Source: Streptomyces humidus
Lineage (GTDB): Bacteria; Actinomycetota; Actinomycetes; Streptomycetales; Streptomycetaceae
DNA: 64,000 nt
NCBI RefSeq assembly: GCF_014649655.1
Contig: NZ_BMTL01000005.1
Span: 186,001 to 250,000, forward strand
Direction: 5' to 3'
Shown: one piece after another, positions 13,304-22,349 of the stretch
Layout: every line of letters starts with the position of its first letter
How positions within the stretch are numbered: the stretch's first letter is position 1
Position numbers and translations under genes: made by a program
Notes under the pieces: generated by a model
The model's database searches: none
What the model saw: the letters and a program-made list of their open reading frames with translations, nothing else
Told to the model about the DNA's origin: nothing

Positions 13304-14191
13304 GTGCAGCAACCGAGCGAACAGACAGCCCGCGAGCCCCGCCGGCACCACCTCGCCGTCCTCGGCGCGGGCGTCATGGGCGCGAGCATCGCGACCCTGG
13401 CGGCCGGGCACGGCGTCCCCGTCACCCTCATCGACGTGGACGACGCCAAACTCGCCGCCGCCGAATCCAGGATCGCCGGAGAGATCCGCCTGGCCCAACT
13501 CATGGGGGCGCTGCCCGACGACGTCGTCGAAGCGACGGTCACCCCCGGCGGCCGCCTCGCCGACGCGGCCGGTGCCACCGCCGTCGTCGAGGCCGTCACG
13601 GAGGACGCCGACATCAAGGCGAAGGTCCTCTCCGAAGTCTCCGCCCTCGTCGAACCCGGCACTGTCCTGGTGTCCAACACCTCCTCCATCCCCATCGACG
13701 AGCTAGCCTCGGCGGCCTGCCGTCCCGCGGACGTCGTCGGCACCCACTTCATGAACCCGCCCTACCTGATCCGCACCGTGGAGGTCATCCGCGGCGCGCG
13801 CACCGGAGAGCGGGCGATGGCCTCCATCCGCTCCCTGCTCGACGCGCTGCGCCGGCAGCCGGTCGTCGTGCGTGACGCGCCGGGGTTCGTCACCAGCAGG
13901 GTGCTCCACCCGATGATCAACGACGCCGCCCGCGTGGTGCAGGAGGGCACCGCGACCGTCGAGGACGTCGACGCCCTCATGGAGGGCTGCCTCGGCCATC
14001 CCACCGGTCCGCTGCGCACCGCCGACCTCATCGGCATCGACAACCTCGTCGACTCGCTCCGGGTCCTCCACGAGCGCACCGGCGACCCCGGCTGCCTGCC
14101 CTGCGACCTTCTCCTGGAGAAGGCGCGGGCCGGCGACACCGGCCGCAAGTCCGGCCGTGGCTTCTACGTCTACCAGGGAGAAACGTCATGA
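13304..14191 (+). CDS. 3-hydroxyacyl-CoA dehydrogenase-like enzyme for methoxymalonyl-ACP
   Basis: This 295-residue protein has an N-terminal Rossmann motif (GAGVMGASIATLAAGHG) and the 3-hydroxybutyryl-CoA dehydrogenase fold. In methoxymalonyl-ACP pathways this family is thought to oxidise the hydroxyl of a glyceryl unit bound to a dedicated ACP. It starts at GTG 13304, nine bases after the PKS stop, and its stop overlaps the start of the ACP gene (ATGA), so the operon is translationally coupled. The following ACP, acyl-CoA dehydrogenase and FkbH-like genes confirm the pathway. The family assignment is firm; the exact substrate is inferred from context. Confidence 0.92.
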   Translation: MQQPSEQTAREPRRHHLAVLGAGVMGASIATLAAGHGVPVTLIDVDDAKLAAAESRIAGEIRLAQLMGALPDDVVEATVTPGGRLADAAGATAVVEAVTEDADIKAKVLSEVSALVEPGTVLVSNTSSIPIDELASAACRPADVVGTHFMNPPYLIRTVEVIRGARTGERAMASIRSLLDALRRQPVVVRDAPGFVTSRVLHPMINDAARVVQEGTATVEDVDALMEGCLGHPTGPLRTADLIGIDNLVDSLRVLHERTGDPGCLPCDLLLEKARAGDTGRKSGRGFYVYQGETS

Positions 14192-14454
14192 CCGTGTCAC
14201 CGCAGAGCACGATCCAGCAGGAGCTCGTCGACTTCCTCCACAGCAGGACCAAGAAGGTGTGGGAGGAGGACACCGACCTGTTCGCCTCCGGCGGCCTGTC
14301 CTCCCTCTTCGCCATGGAGATCGTCGTCCACCTGGAGAAGACGTACGACGTCTCCGTGCGCGGCAAGGACCTGCGGCTGGACAACTTCCGCACCGTCACG
14401 AGCATGGCGACCCTGGTCCGCCGGCTCCAGGGCGCCGGAGACGCCGGTGAGTGA
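14188..14454 (+). CDS. Discrete acyl carrier protein for methoxymalonyl unit
   Basis: This is an 88-residue free-standing carrier protein. The phosphopantetheine serine lies in FASGGLSSLFAMEIV, a GGLSS variant seen in FkbJ-type carriers instead of the usual GxDSL. It would carry the C3 unit from glyceryl-ACP to methoxymalonyl-ACP. Its start overlaps the upstream stop (ATGA) and its stop overlaps the next start, so stoichiometry with its neighbours is probably coupled. Confidence 0.93.
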   Translation: MTVSPQSTIQQELVDFLHSRTKKVWEEDTDLFASGGLSSLFAMEIVVHLEKTYDVSVRGKDLRLDNFRTVTSMATLVRRLQGAGDAGE

Positions 14455-15562
14455 CGAGTACGCCGACGCCGCGGCCGCCGTCACCGCCCTGGTCGCCGGA
14501 CGCGCCGGCGACTGGGACCTGGCCGGCCTGATCCCCGAGCCGCTGCTGCGCGAACTCGGAGCGACGGGCCGGCTGTGCGCCACCGTGCCCGCCGAGTACG
14601 GCGGCCCCGGCTGGAGCAGCCTGGCCGGCGGGCAGTTCACCGCCCACGTGGGCAGCCTGTGCAGCTCCCTGCGGAGCGTCATGACCTCCCAGGGCATGGC
14701 CGCCTGGACCGTCGAACGCCTCGGCACGGCGGCCCAGCGCCGCGCCTATCTGCCCCGCCTGACCTCCGGCGAGCTGGCCGCCGTGGGCTTCAGCGAACCC
14801 CTGGCCGGCAGTGACCTGTCCGCCATCGGCACCACCATCCGCAGCGAGGGCGGCATGCTGGTCGTCGACGGCCACAAGGTCTGGGTGACCGCCGCCCACT
14901 ACGCCGATCTGCTCGTCGTCTTCGGACGCTACGGCGAGGGGGCCGCCGCCGTGGTGATCCCCGCCGACGCGCCCGGCGTCCGCGTCCGAAGGGTCGCCGA
15001 CCCGATGGGCTGCCGCGCCGCCGGCCATGCCGAAGTGATCCTGGAGGGAGTCAGGCTCCCCGCGGACCACCTGCTCGGCGGCGACGGACTCTCCCTGCCG
15101 CTGCTGGTGACCACCGCCCTCGCGTACGGCCGCATCTCGGTCGCCTGGGGCTGTGTCGGCATCCTGCGCGGCTGCCTGGCGGCGGTCGCCTCGCACGTCG
15201 TCTCACGGCGCCAGTTCGGCGAACCGCTCGCCTCCCACCAGCTCGTCGCCCGGCACGTCGCCGAGCTCTACGTCGCCGAGCAGACCGCCACGCGCGCGTG
15301 CGAGCATGCGAGCCGCTGCTGGGACGAAGGGACACCCGACATGGTCGGCGCCACCGTGCTCGCCAAACACGTCGGCGCGGTGCAGGCCGCCCGGGGAGCC
15401 GCCACCGCCGTCCAGGTCATGGCCTCGGCGGGCGCCCAGGACGGCCATGTGGTGGCCCGCGCCCACCGGGACGCCAAACTCATGGAGATCATCGAAGGCA
15501 GCAACGAGATGTGCGAACTCATGCTCGCCCAGCACGCGCTGGCCACCCTGGAGGGGTCGTGA
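14447..15562 (+). CDS. Acyl-CoA (acyl-ACP) dehydrogenase for methoxymalonyl-ACP
   Basis: This 371-residue flavoprotein has the acyl-CoA dehydrogenase fold: a mixed alpha/beta middle segment beginning near GFSEPLAGSDLS and a C-terminal helical domain with the IEGSNEM motif, where the catalytic Glu is expected. In FkbI-type pathways it oxidises the ACP-bound hydroxymalonyl precursor. The GTG start at 14447 overlaps the ACP stop by eight bases, and the stop overlaps the next GTG (GTGA). No truncation or missing motif is evident. Confidence 0.92.
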   Translation: MSDEYADAAAAVTALVAGRAGDWDLAGLIPEPLLRELGATGRLCATVPAEYGGPGWSSLAGGQFTAHVGSLCSSLRSVMTSQGMAAWTVERLGTAAQRRAYLPRLTSGELAAVGFSEPLAGSDLSAIGTTIRSEGGMLVVDGHKVWVTAAHYADLLVVFGRYGEGAAAVVIPADAPGVRVRRVADPMGCRAAGHAEVILEGVRLPADHLLGGDGLSLPLLVTTALAYGRISVAWGCVGILRGCLAAVASHVVSRRQFGEPLASHQLVARHVAELYVAEQTATRACEHASRCWDEGTPDMVGATVLAKHVGAVQAARGAATAVQVMASAGAQDGHVVARAHRDAKLMEIIEGSNEMCELMLAQHALATLEGS

Positions 15563-16641
15563 CCGACACCTCGACGATCGTGAAGTGCCTGGTGTGGGAC
15601 CTCGACAACACCCTGTGGAACGGCACGCTCCTGGAGGACGAGCAGGTGCTGCTGGACGCCGGGATCCGTGCCGTGGTCACCGAGCTCGACTCGCGCGGCA
15701 TCCTGCAGTCGGTGTGCAGCCGCAACGACCACGGCCAGGCCTGGGCCCGGCTGGAACAGCTCGGCATCGCCGAGTACTTCGTCCTGCCGGAGATCGGCTG
15801 GGGTCCCAAGTCGAAGGCGGTGGAACGGATCGCGCGGCGCCTGAACTTCGCCCACCGCGCCATCGCCTTCATCGACGACCAGCCCGCCGAACGCGCCGAG
15901 GTCGCCTACCACCTGCCCGACGTCCGCTGCTATCCCGCCGAGGCCGCCCGCACGCTCACCGGCCTGCCCGAGTTCCGTCCCGCCGCCGACACCGTGGACT
16001 CCCGGCGCCGCCGGGCGATGTACCAGGCAGGCTTCCGCAGGGACGCCGAACGGGAGGCCTTCGAGGGCCCCGACGAGGACTTCCTGCGCAGCCTGGAACT
16101 GGTCATGCGGATCGGCCGGGCCACTCCGGAGGAACTCACCCGGGTCGAGGAACTGACGCTGCGGACCAGCCAGATGAACGCCACCGGCGTCCACTACCCG
16201 GACGCCGCCCTGCGCGCGCTGACGGCCGACCCCGCCCACGAGGTGCTGGTCACCACGCTCACCGACCGGTTCGGGCCGCACGGAGCGGTCGGGGTGATCC
16301 TGCTGGAGAGACACCCGGGCCTGTGGCATCTGAAACTGCTGGCCACCTCGTGCCGGGTGGTCTCCTTCGGCGCCGGGTCGGTCATCCTGAACTGGCTGGT
16401 GGACCGGGCGGCGGCCGCCGGGGCCCACCTGGTGGCCGACTTCCGCCGCACCGACCGCAACCGCATGATGGAGGTCGCCTACCGCTTCGCCGGCTTCGAG
16501 GAGTCCTCCTGCGCCTGCGTACGGGCCCTGGGCGGGACGGAACGGGACGACGTGGAGCGGCTCCACCTCGTGGCCGGCCCGAGACCGGCGTCCACCACGG
16601 TGCGCCTCGAGACGTCCGAGCTCGCGCCCACCGGCGCGTGA
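15559..16641 (+). CDS. FkbH-like HAD-superfamily glyceryl transferase/phosphatase
   Basis: This 360-residue protein has the HAD nucleophile motif WDLDNTLW (Asp14, Asp16). FkbH-type enzymes dephosphorylate 1,3-bisphosphoglycerate and load the glyceryl group onto the dedicated ACP, which is the entry step to methoxymalonyl-ACP. The start is the GTG at 15559, which overlaps the previous stop by GTGA; an open frame extends further upstream only as a shadow of that gene. The length matches the family. It is the last gene of the plus-strand operon and is followed at once by a strong inverted repeat. Confidence 0.93.
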   Translation: MTDTSTIVKCLVWDLDNTLWNGTLLEDEQVLLDAGIRAVVTELDSRGILQSVCSRNDHGQAWARLEQLGIAEYFVLPEIGWGPKSKAVERIARRLNFAHRAIAFIDDQPAERAEVAYHLPDVRCYPAEAARTLTGLPEFRPAADTVDSRRRRAMYQAGFRRDAEREAFEGPDEDFLRSLELVMRIGRATPEELTRVEELTLRTSQMNATGVHYPDAALRALTADPAHEVLVTTLTDRFGPHGAVGVILLERHPGLWHLKLLATSCRVVSFGAGSVILNWLVDRAAAAGAHLVADFRRTDRNRMMEVAYRFAGFEESSCACVRALGGTERDDVERLHLVAGPRPASTTVRLETSELAPTGA

Positions 16642-16657
16642 CCCCACGGCGCCCACG

Positions 16658-16699
16658 GCTTCGGGGCTGTGACGACACCGGTCGTCACAGCCCCGAAGC
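16658..16699. terminator. Bidirectional terminator between convergent genes
   Basis: A perfect 19-bp stem (16658-16676 with 16681-16699) encloses a 4-base loop, ACCG. It sits between the stop of the FkbH-like gene and the stop of the facing O-methyltransferase, so it can end transcription from both sides. No long T run follows, as is common in Streptomyces. Confidence 0.9.
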
Positions 16700-16707
16700 G
16701 CTGCCGG

Positions 16708-17376
16708 TCAGGCCTCCTTGCGACGGGCGAGCGTGACCCCGTCGGCGATGGTGAGCATGCTCACCTCCACCCGGTCGTCGTCCCGCAGCAGCGCGTTGAG
16801 CTCCCGGACCCCCTCGGTGTCGGCGTCCGAGACGTCCGGATCGACGACCCGGCCGAAGAACAGCGTGTTGTCCACGACGATCAGACCGCCGGCCCGCACC
16901 AGCTCCAGCGACCGCTCGTAGTAGCGGGGGTAGTTGACCTTGTCCGCGTCGACGAACACCAGGTCGAAGCCGCCCGGCCCCTGCTCGGCGAGCAGCTCCC
17001 CGAGGACGGCGGCCGCGTCCCCGACGCGCTGCTCGATACGGTCGGCCACCCCCGCCCGCTTCCAGTAGGGCACGCCGATCGACGGCCAGCGGTCGGTGAT
17101 GTCACAGGTCACCAGGCGTCCGCCGGCCGGCAGGGCCCGCGCCATGCACAGGGCGCTGTATCCCGTGTAGGTGCCCAGCTCCAGGACGGTGGCCGCCCCC
17201 GTGAGCCGTATGAGCAGGGCGAGGAACTGCCCCTCCTCCGGGTGTATCTGCAGGGCGGTGCCGCCCGGCAGTTCGGCCGTCTCCTCCCGCAGCTCGCGCA
17301 GAACGTCGTCCTCCCGCAGCGAGAAGTCGCGTACGTAGTCCAGGAGTTGCGGGCTCACGGTCAACTGGTCGGCCAT
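16708..17376 (-). CDS. SAM-dependent O-methyltransferase (FkbG-like)
   Basis: This 222-residue class I methyltransferase of the catechol-OMT-like family 3 has the SAM-binding loop [16 protein letters not shown] and the metal/substrate motif [10 protein letters not shown]. In methoxymalonyl-ACP pathways this family methylates the hydroxyl group of hydroxymalonyl-ACP. The ATG at 17376 is preceded by GGAGAG and begins [10 protein letters not shown], typical of the family. It faces the FkbH-like gene across a shared terminator. Methylation of the mature polyketide is an alternative role. Confidence 0.9.
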   Translation of the reverse strand: MADQLTVSPQLLDYVRDFSLREDDVLRELREETAELPGGTALQIHPEEGQFLALLIRLTGAATVLELGTYTGYSALCMARALPAGGRLVTCDITDRWPSIGVPYWKRAGVADRIEQRVGDAAAVLGELLAEQGPGGFDLVFVDADKVNYPRYYERSLELVRAGGLIVVDNTLFFGRVVDPDVSDADTEGVRELNALLRDDDRVEVSMLTIADGVTLARRKEA

Positions 17377-17613
17377 GCGGTGCTCTCTCCATCCGGTGCG
17401 AGTGGTCCGGCGCGGCACGGGCAGCCGGCGGCACGGCCGCCGCGGGGCAGGGCGGGGCGCCCGCTCACGTCCGCGTCGTCGGCGCCCGCGTGGCGCCGTG
17501 GCAGAAGGGCAGAAGGGCACAGGAGGTCCGGCCACGCCCTCCGCGTCTCCCCGAACGGGGCGAACGGGGAAGAGCGGGGGAGCGGCCGGTCCGACGGCGA
17601 GGCCCCCCGGGCG

Positions 17614-18396
17614 TCAGGCGCCCGTGCCGGGCACGGGCAGTGCGCCCAGATGCCGTCGCAGGGTCTCCTGCACGGCCTCCGCCCGGTCGTTGAGGTAGAA
17701 GTGGCCGCCCTCGAAGACATGCAGGAAGAACGGACCGTCGGCGTACTTGCGCCATCCCTCGACCTCGCGCACCGAGGCCCTGGGGTCGCGGTCGCCGGTG
17801 AGGGCGACCACCGGGGACCGCAGCGGGGGCCCGGGCACGTGCACATAGGTCTCCGCCGCCCGGTAGTCGCTGCGCAGGGCGGGCATCACCATCTGGAGGA
17901 TCTCGGGGTCCCTGAGCGCGTCGCCGACGGAACCGCCCAGCAGGTCCAGCTCGCGCAGGATCCCCTCGTCGTCGCGCAGATGGACGGTCTCGCCGCGCTC
18001 GAAGTGGGGTGCGCGGCGCCCGGAGAGGAAGACGATCACGGGCTCCGCCGCCCCGCCCAGCTCCTGAAGCCGGCGCGCGACCTCGTAGGCCAGGGACGCG
18101 CCCATGCTGTGGCCGAACAGCGCCAGCGGCCGGTCGTCGCCCGGCGCCGAGAGCAACGGGACCAGCCGGTCGACCAGCCCGGGAACGCTGTCGACGCAGG
18201 GTTCGTTGCGCCGGTCCTGCCGGCCCGGATACTGCACGGCGAACACCTCGGCCGTCGGCGCGAGCGCGGCCGACCACGTGTGGTAGGCGCTGGCCGAGCC
18301 GCCGGCGTGGGGGAAGCAGACGAGTCGGGTGGGGGAGTCGGGAGCGGGGTCGAAGCGCCGGAACCACAGGTCCCGCTCGTCGACATGATGATCCAT
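17614..18396 (-). CDS. Type II thioesterase of the PKS cluster
   Basis: This 260-residue alpha/beta hydrolase has the nucleophile elbow GHSMG and a C-terminal GGHFYL with the catalytic His. Stand-alone thioesterases of this kind remove aberrant acyl groups from PKS carrier domains. It lies on the minus strand and is divergent from the regulator gene, with a 483-bp gap between them. The start ATG at 18396 has GAAGGAC upstream. Nothing is missing compared with the family. Confidence 0.93.
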   Translation of the reverse strand: MDHHVDERDLWFRRFDPAPDSPTRLVCFPHAGGSASAYHTWSAALAPTAEVFAVQYPGRQDRRNEPCVDSVPGLVDRLVPLLSAPGDDRPLALFGHSMGASLAYEVARRLQELGGAAEPVIVFLSGRRAPHFERGETVHLRDDEGILRELDLLGGSVGDALRDPEILQMVMPALRSDYRAAETYVHVPGPPLRSPVVALTGDRDPRASVREVEGWRKYADGPFFLHVFEGGHFYLNDRAEAVQETLRRHLGALPVPGTGA

Positions 18397-18879
18397 CGGC
18401 TGCTGTCCTTCGAGAGAAGTCGATCACGGACACATGACGCCGCTCCGCAGGCTAGACACCCCCGTCCACGGGGGGCTACCCCTACTGGCCCCGGAGCGCC
18501 CCCTGTCTTTGCGCCGCTCACCCCAGCTTCCTCCCGGGCGGTCCGGCAAAGCAGCTAGAAAGTGACCATGAACGTGTTGTGCCAGGCACGCGAACACCGT
18601 CCACCGCCGCCGATCACGCCCGCCGGTCTCTCTCCCGGTCTCGCTCCCGGATTCCCCCGGCACGCTCGTCCGAACGGATCCGCCCGGCGTGCTCGTCCGC
18701 AGAGAACGGCCTGGCGCCGGGACGCGGCTTCCCACAGCTGAGCGTGCCACTCCCCACCCGCACTGTTCCTGCGCACCGCGTCAAGACACCCCACTGGGCA
18801 CCCCTCACCGACTTCCGCCACCGGTTCGCCGTCCGGTCGGACGCCGCCGCTCACTGCCGTCTCAAAGGGTGGAGCAGTC
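18397..18879. other. Divergent intergenic region, thioesterase / regulator
   Basis: This 483-bp gap holds the promoters of two divergent genes. I see a short inverted repeat (CCCCC-6 nt-GGGGG) at 18459-18474 on the thioesterase side, which could be an operator or part of a hairpin. I see no convincing -35/-10 pair and no coding sequence. Confidence 0.5.
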
Positions 18880-20802
18880 ATGGAAATATCGTTGCTTGGC
18901 CCCCTGGTCGTCCGCTCCGGCGGCCACGAGCTGAGAGTGTCGGCGCCCCGTCAGCGCGTCGTGCTCGCCGCCCTCGTACTGAACGCGAACAGGCTGGTGC
19001 CGGTCCGGACACTGGCCCGCTTCGTCTGGGACGGCACCCCGCCGCCGAGCGCGACCGCCACGATCCGCACCTACGTCATGCGTCTGCGCCAGTGTCTGGG
19101 CCCGCACGGCGGAAGCCGGATCGTCACGCGCGCACCGGGATACCTCATCGAGATGGAGGAGGACGAGACCGATCTCGGCCGGCTCCAGGCCCACCGCAGG
19201 ACGGCCCAGTCGCTGGTCGAGGGCGGCGCCCTCCCGCAGGCGGCGGAACACCTGCGCGCGGCACTCGACCTGTGGCGCCACGAACCGCTGATGGACGTCC
19301 CCTCCCATACTCTGCAGGAGCTGGAGGGCTGTCACCTGGAGAAGCTCTACCTCCAGACCCTCACCTGGCGCGTGGACCTGGACCTGGCGCTCGGGCGGCA
19401 CGCCGAGATCCTCCCCGAACTGTGGCGGCTGGGCCGTGAGCACCCCCTGCACGAGGGGCTGATCGGCAGGCTGATGCTGGCCCTGTCCCGCTCCGGGCAG
19501 CAGACCGAGGCCCTCGACCTCTTCCGGCGCACCCGGTCCGCCCTCGTCGACCAGCTGGGCGCCGAGCCGGGCGGCGAACTGCGCGCGGTCCAGCAGCGGA
19601 TCCTGCGCGTCGAGGACGAGCCCGAACAGCCCTCCGCGCGACGGCAGGACCCACCCGCGCTCTGGAGCGACGGCAGACCGCGCTGGCCCGTCCCCGCTCA
19701 ACTGCCGGCGGTGGCCGCCGGGTTCACCGCACGCGGGCGAGAACTGGCCCGGCTGGAAGGGCTGCTGGACTGCGCACCGGCCGCGGAGACGCGGACGACG
19801 GTGGCGTTGACGGGCGGCGGTGGCCTGGGCAAGACCGCCCTCGCCGTGCAGGCGGCACACCAGGTCCGCGACCGGTTCCCCGACGGTCAGCTATTCGTGG
19901 AGCTGGAGGGCAGTTCGGGACGGCCCGTCGACTCCGGGGAGATCCTGGCCAGGCTGCTGGCGGGACTCGGCGTGCCGGACACGGCGGTGCCCGCCTCGCA
20001 CGCGGGGCGCATCGCGCTGTTCCGGTCCCTGACGGACGGCCGCCGCATGCTGATCGTGCTCGACGACGCCGCGAACGCCGCGCAGGTCCGCCCCTTCGTC
20101 CCCGGCGCCGGAGGCAGCCGGGTGCTGGTCACGAGCCGCGACCGGCTGACCGACCTGGAGGGCGCGCACACCACGGCGCTGGAGCCGCTCTCCGAGGCGG
20201 GCGCCCTGGAGCTGCTCGGCCGGATCGTCGGGCGTCGCCGGACCGAACGCGAACCCGGGGCCGCCCGGCAGGTCGCCGCCGAGTGCGCGGGGCTGCCTCT
20301 GGCGGTGCGGATCATCGGCTCCCGGATCAGTGCCAGGCCCCGTCGTGAACTGGCCGACGTGGCCCGGCGCCTCGCCGACGAACGGCGGCTGCTGGACGAG
20401 CTGGAGGTCGGCGACCTGGCGGTGCGACCGGTGCTGGAGTCCGCGTACGCAGCCACCCGTGAGCGCACCGTGGCCGGAGTCGGCCTCGGCGCGGCCTTCC
20501 GCGTCCTGGGGGCGGAGGCCGACGCCTCCTTCGGCCGGGAGACGGCGGCCGCGCTGCTCGGGTGCTCGCCGGACGGCGCGCAGGACGTCCTGGACGCGCT
20601 GGTGGACGCCAACCTCCTGCGCGAACGCGACCACGGGCGCTACCTCATGGACCGGCTGGCCCGGACCTACGCCCGTGAGCGGACCCGCGTCGAGGGCCCG
20701 GCCGCCGGCACGGCGCGGACCGGGAGCGGGCCCCGCGTCCTGCCCGCCGTCGGTCCCGGCGCCGGGACCCGGGTCGCGGCCCACGCCGGAGGCTCCCGAT
20801 AG
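18880..20802 (+). CDS. SARP/AfsR-family transcriptional regulator with NB-ARC domain
   Basis: This 640-residue regulator has an OmpR-like winged helix at about residues 1-95, a bacterial transcriptional activation domain to about 240, and an NB-ARC ATPase with P-loop GGGGLGKTALA (Lys318) up to about 560. Such regulators switch on their own biosynthetic clusters, so this is probably the pathway-specific activator for the PKS genes. The ATG at 18880 follows GGTGGAG. The usual long C-terminal TPR region of AfsR is absent; the last ~60 residues are low-complexity. Confidence 0.93.
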   Translation: MEISLLGPLVVRSGGHELRVSAPRQRVVLAALVLNANRLVPVRTLARFVWDGTPPPSATATIRTYVMRLRQCLGPHGGSRIVTRAPGYLIEMEEDETDLGRLQAHRRTAQSLVEGGALPQAAEHLRAALDLWRHEPLMDVPSHTLQELEGCHLEKLYLQTLTWRVDLDLALGRHAEILPELWRLGREHPLHEGLIGRLMLALSRSGQQTEALDLFRRTRSALVDQLGAEPGGELRAVQQRILRVEDEPEQPSARRQDPPALWSDGRPRWPVPAQLPAVAAGFTARGRELARLEGLLDCAPAAETRTTVALTGGGGLGKTALAVQAAHQVRDRFPDGQLFVELEGSSGRPVDSGEILARLLAGLGVPDTAVPASHAGRIALFRSLTDGRRMLIVLDDAANAAQVRPFVPGAGGSRVLVTSRDRLTDLEGAHTTALEPLSEAGALELLGRIVGRRRTEREPGAARQVAAECAGLPLAVRIIGSRISARPRRELADVARRLADERRLLDELEVGDLAVRPVLESAYAATRERTVAGVGLGAAFRVLGAEADASFGRETAAALLGCSPDGAQDVLDALVDANLLRERDHGRYLMDRLARTYARERTRVEGPAAGTARTGSGPRVLPAVGPGAGTRVAAHAGGSR

Positions 20803-20903
20803 CGGCCGACGGCACACCGCGCGCCCGCCCGGCCGCGCACCGGCCGACGGGGCCGCGCCCGCCGCGCGCCTCCCGGCTCCTTCCCATCCCATTGGAGAGG
20901 TTC

Positions 20904-22298
20904 ATGGACTCCTTGACCGAAGCCGTGCTCGCCGAGGCGCCCGCGGAGGAACTCCTGCGCAGTCCGCTGCCGTCGGCCTACACCGCGGCCCATCTGCGCG
21001 CCGAGGACCAGCGGATCTTCGACGGCGCCGGCGACCGGGACGTCCGCAGGACCCTGCGGGTCGGCCCGGTGCCCATGCCTGAACTGGCCGTCGACGAGGT
21101 CCTCGTCGCCGTCATGGCCAGCTCCATCAACTACAACACGGTCTGGTCGGCGACCTTCGAACCGGTCTCGACCTTCGCCTTCCTGGAGCGTCTCGGCCGC
21201 CAGGGCGGCCCGGCCGCCCGGCACGACCTGCCCTGGCACGTGGTCGGCTCCGACGCCGCCGGAGTGGTCGTACGGGTGGGAGCGGGCGTACGGCGCTGGC
21301 AGGCCGGTGACCACGTCGTCGTCAGCTGTGTCCAGGTCGACGACCAGGAACCCGCCACGCACGCGGACGGCATGCTCGGCGCGGAGCAGCGGATCTGGGG
21401 GTTCGAGACCAACTTCGGCGGTCTGGCGCACTACGCCGTCGTCCGGGCCAGCCAGTTGCTGCCCAAGCCGCCGCACCTGACCTGGGAGGAGGCCGCCTCG
21501 ACGATGCTCTGCGCGGCGACCTCGTACCGCATGCTGGTCAGCGACCGGGGCGCGCGCATCAAACAGGGCGACATCGTGCTCATCTGGGGTGCGACCGGAG
21601 GACTGGGCTCGTACGCCGTCCAACTGGTCCGCAACGGCGGCGGCATCGCCGTCGGGGTCGTGAGCTCCGAGGAGAAGGCGGAACGGCTGCGCGCGTTCGG
21701 CTGTGATCTCGTCGTCAACCGGGCCGAGATCGGACTGGACCGGGACATCTCCGACGATCCGAAAGCGACCGTCGAGGCCGGCAAACGACTCGGCCGCATC
21801 ATCCGGGGCCGCTTCGGCGAGGACCCCCACGTCGTCTTCGACTACATCGGCAAGGCCACCTTCGGCCTGTCCGTCTTCGTCGTCCGGCGCGGCGGGACCG
21901 TCGTCACCTGCGGCTCCAGCACCGGTTACCAGCACCGCTTCGACAACCGTTACCTGTGGATGAACCTCAAACGGATCGTGGGCAGCCACGCCGCCAACCT
22001 CCAGGAGCAGGCGGAGTGCAACCGGCTGTTCCGCCTCGGCCACCTGGTCCCCACTCTCTCGGCCGTGCACCCCCTCGCCGACGTCGCCGAAGCCGCCCGC
22101 CTGGTCCAGACCAACCGCCATCAGGGGAAGGTCGGTGTGCTGTGCCTGGCCCCCCGCCCCGGGCTGGGCGTCACGGACCGCGCTCTGCGCGACCGGATCG
22201 GTGAGGACCGCCTGAACCCCCTGCGCGGTGCGCCGACCGCCGAGCCCGGCGGCAGCCCCGCCGCGGCCGAGCCGGCCGAGGCCGAGCCGGTCCACTGA
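20904..22298 (+). CDS. ccr: Crotonyl-CoA carboxylase/reductase, copy 1
   Basis: This 464-residue MDR-superfamily enzyme reductively carboxylates crotonyl-CoA to (2S)-ethylmalonyl-CoA or makes related extender units. Residues reported to define the CO2 pocket are visible: Asn in SSINYNTVW, Phe-Glu in WGFETNFGG and His in VGSHAAN. The nucleotide-binding loop is WGATGGLGSYA. I chose the ATG at 20904 because GGAGAGG lies just upstream; a TTG at 20892 is a weaker alternative. Its place at the cluster edge suggests supply of ethylmalonyl-CoA or of butyryl/methylmalonyl precursors to the PKS. The C-terminus has an Ala/Glu/Pro-rich extension of about 25 residues. A second copy lies near the right end of the window. 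Confidence 0.94.
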   Translation: MDSLTEAVLAEAPAEELLRSPLPSAYTAAHLRAEDQRIFDGAGDRDVRRTLRVGPVPMPELAVDEVLVAVMASSINYNTVWSATFEPVSTFAFLERLGRQGGPAARHDLPWHVVGSDAAGVVVRVGAGVRRWQAGDHVVVSCVQVDDQEPATHADGMLGAEQRIWGFETNFGGLAHYAVVRASQLLPKPPHLTWEEAASTMLCAATSYRMLVSDRGARIKQGDIVLIWGATGGLGSYAVQLVRNGGGIAVGVVSSEEKAERLRAFGCDLVVNRAEIGLDRDISDDPKATVEAGKRLGRIIRGRFGEDPHVVFDYIGKATFGLSVFVVRRGGTVVTCGSSTGYQHRFDNRYLWMNLKRIVGSHAANLQEQAECNRLFRLGHLVPTLSAVHPLADVAEAARLVQTNRHQGKVGVLCLAPRPGLGVTDRALRDRIGEDRLNPLRGAPTAEPGGSPAAAEPAEAEPVH

Positions 22299-22349
22299 CC
22301 CGGGGGCCGGTCGGGCGCCGGACAGACACGAGCGGGAGCCGGAGCGCCG

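Noticed and set aside
8954..13498. A 1500-residue open frame on the minus strand opposite the terminal PKS, and similar long frames opposite other genes (4339-6111, 26473-29964)
   Set aside because: They are mirrors of GC-rich codons; they are Gly/Arg/Pro-rich, lack domains and ribosome-binding sites, and the opposite strand has clear motifs.
15298..15558. N-terminal extension of the FkbH-like protein
   Set aside because: It overlaps the acyl-CoA dehydrogenase gene; the GTG at 15559 gives the normal family length and a GTGA coupling.
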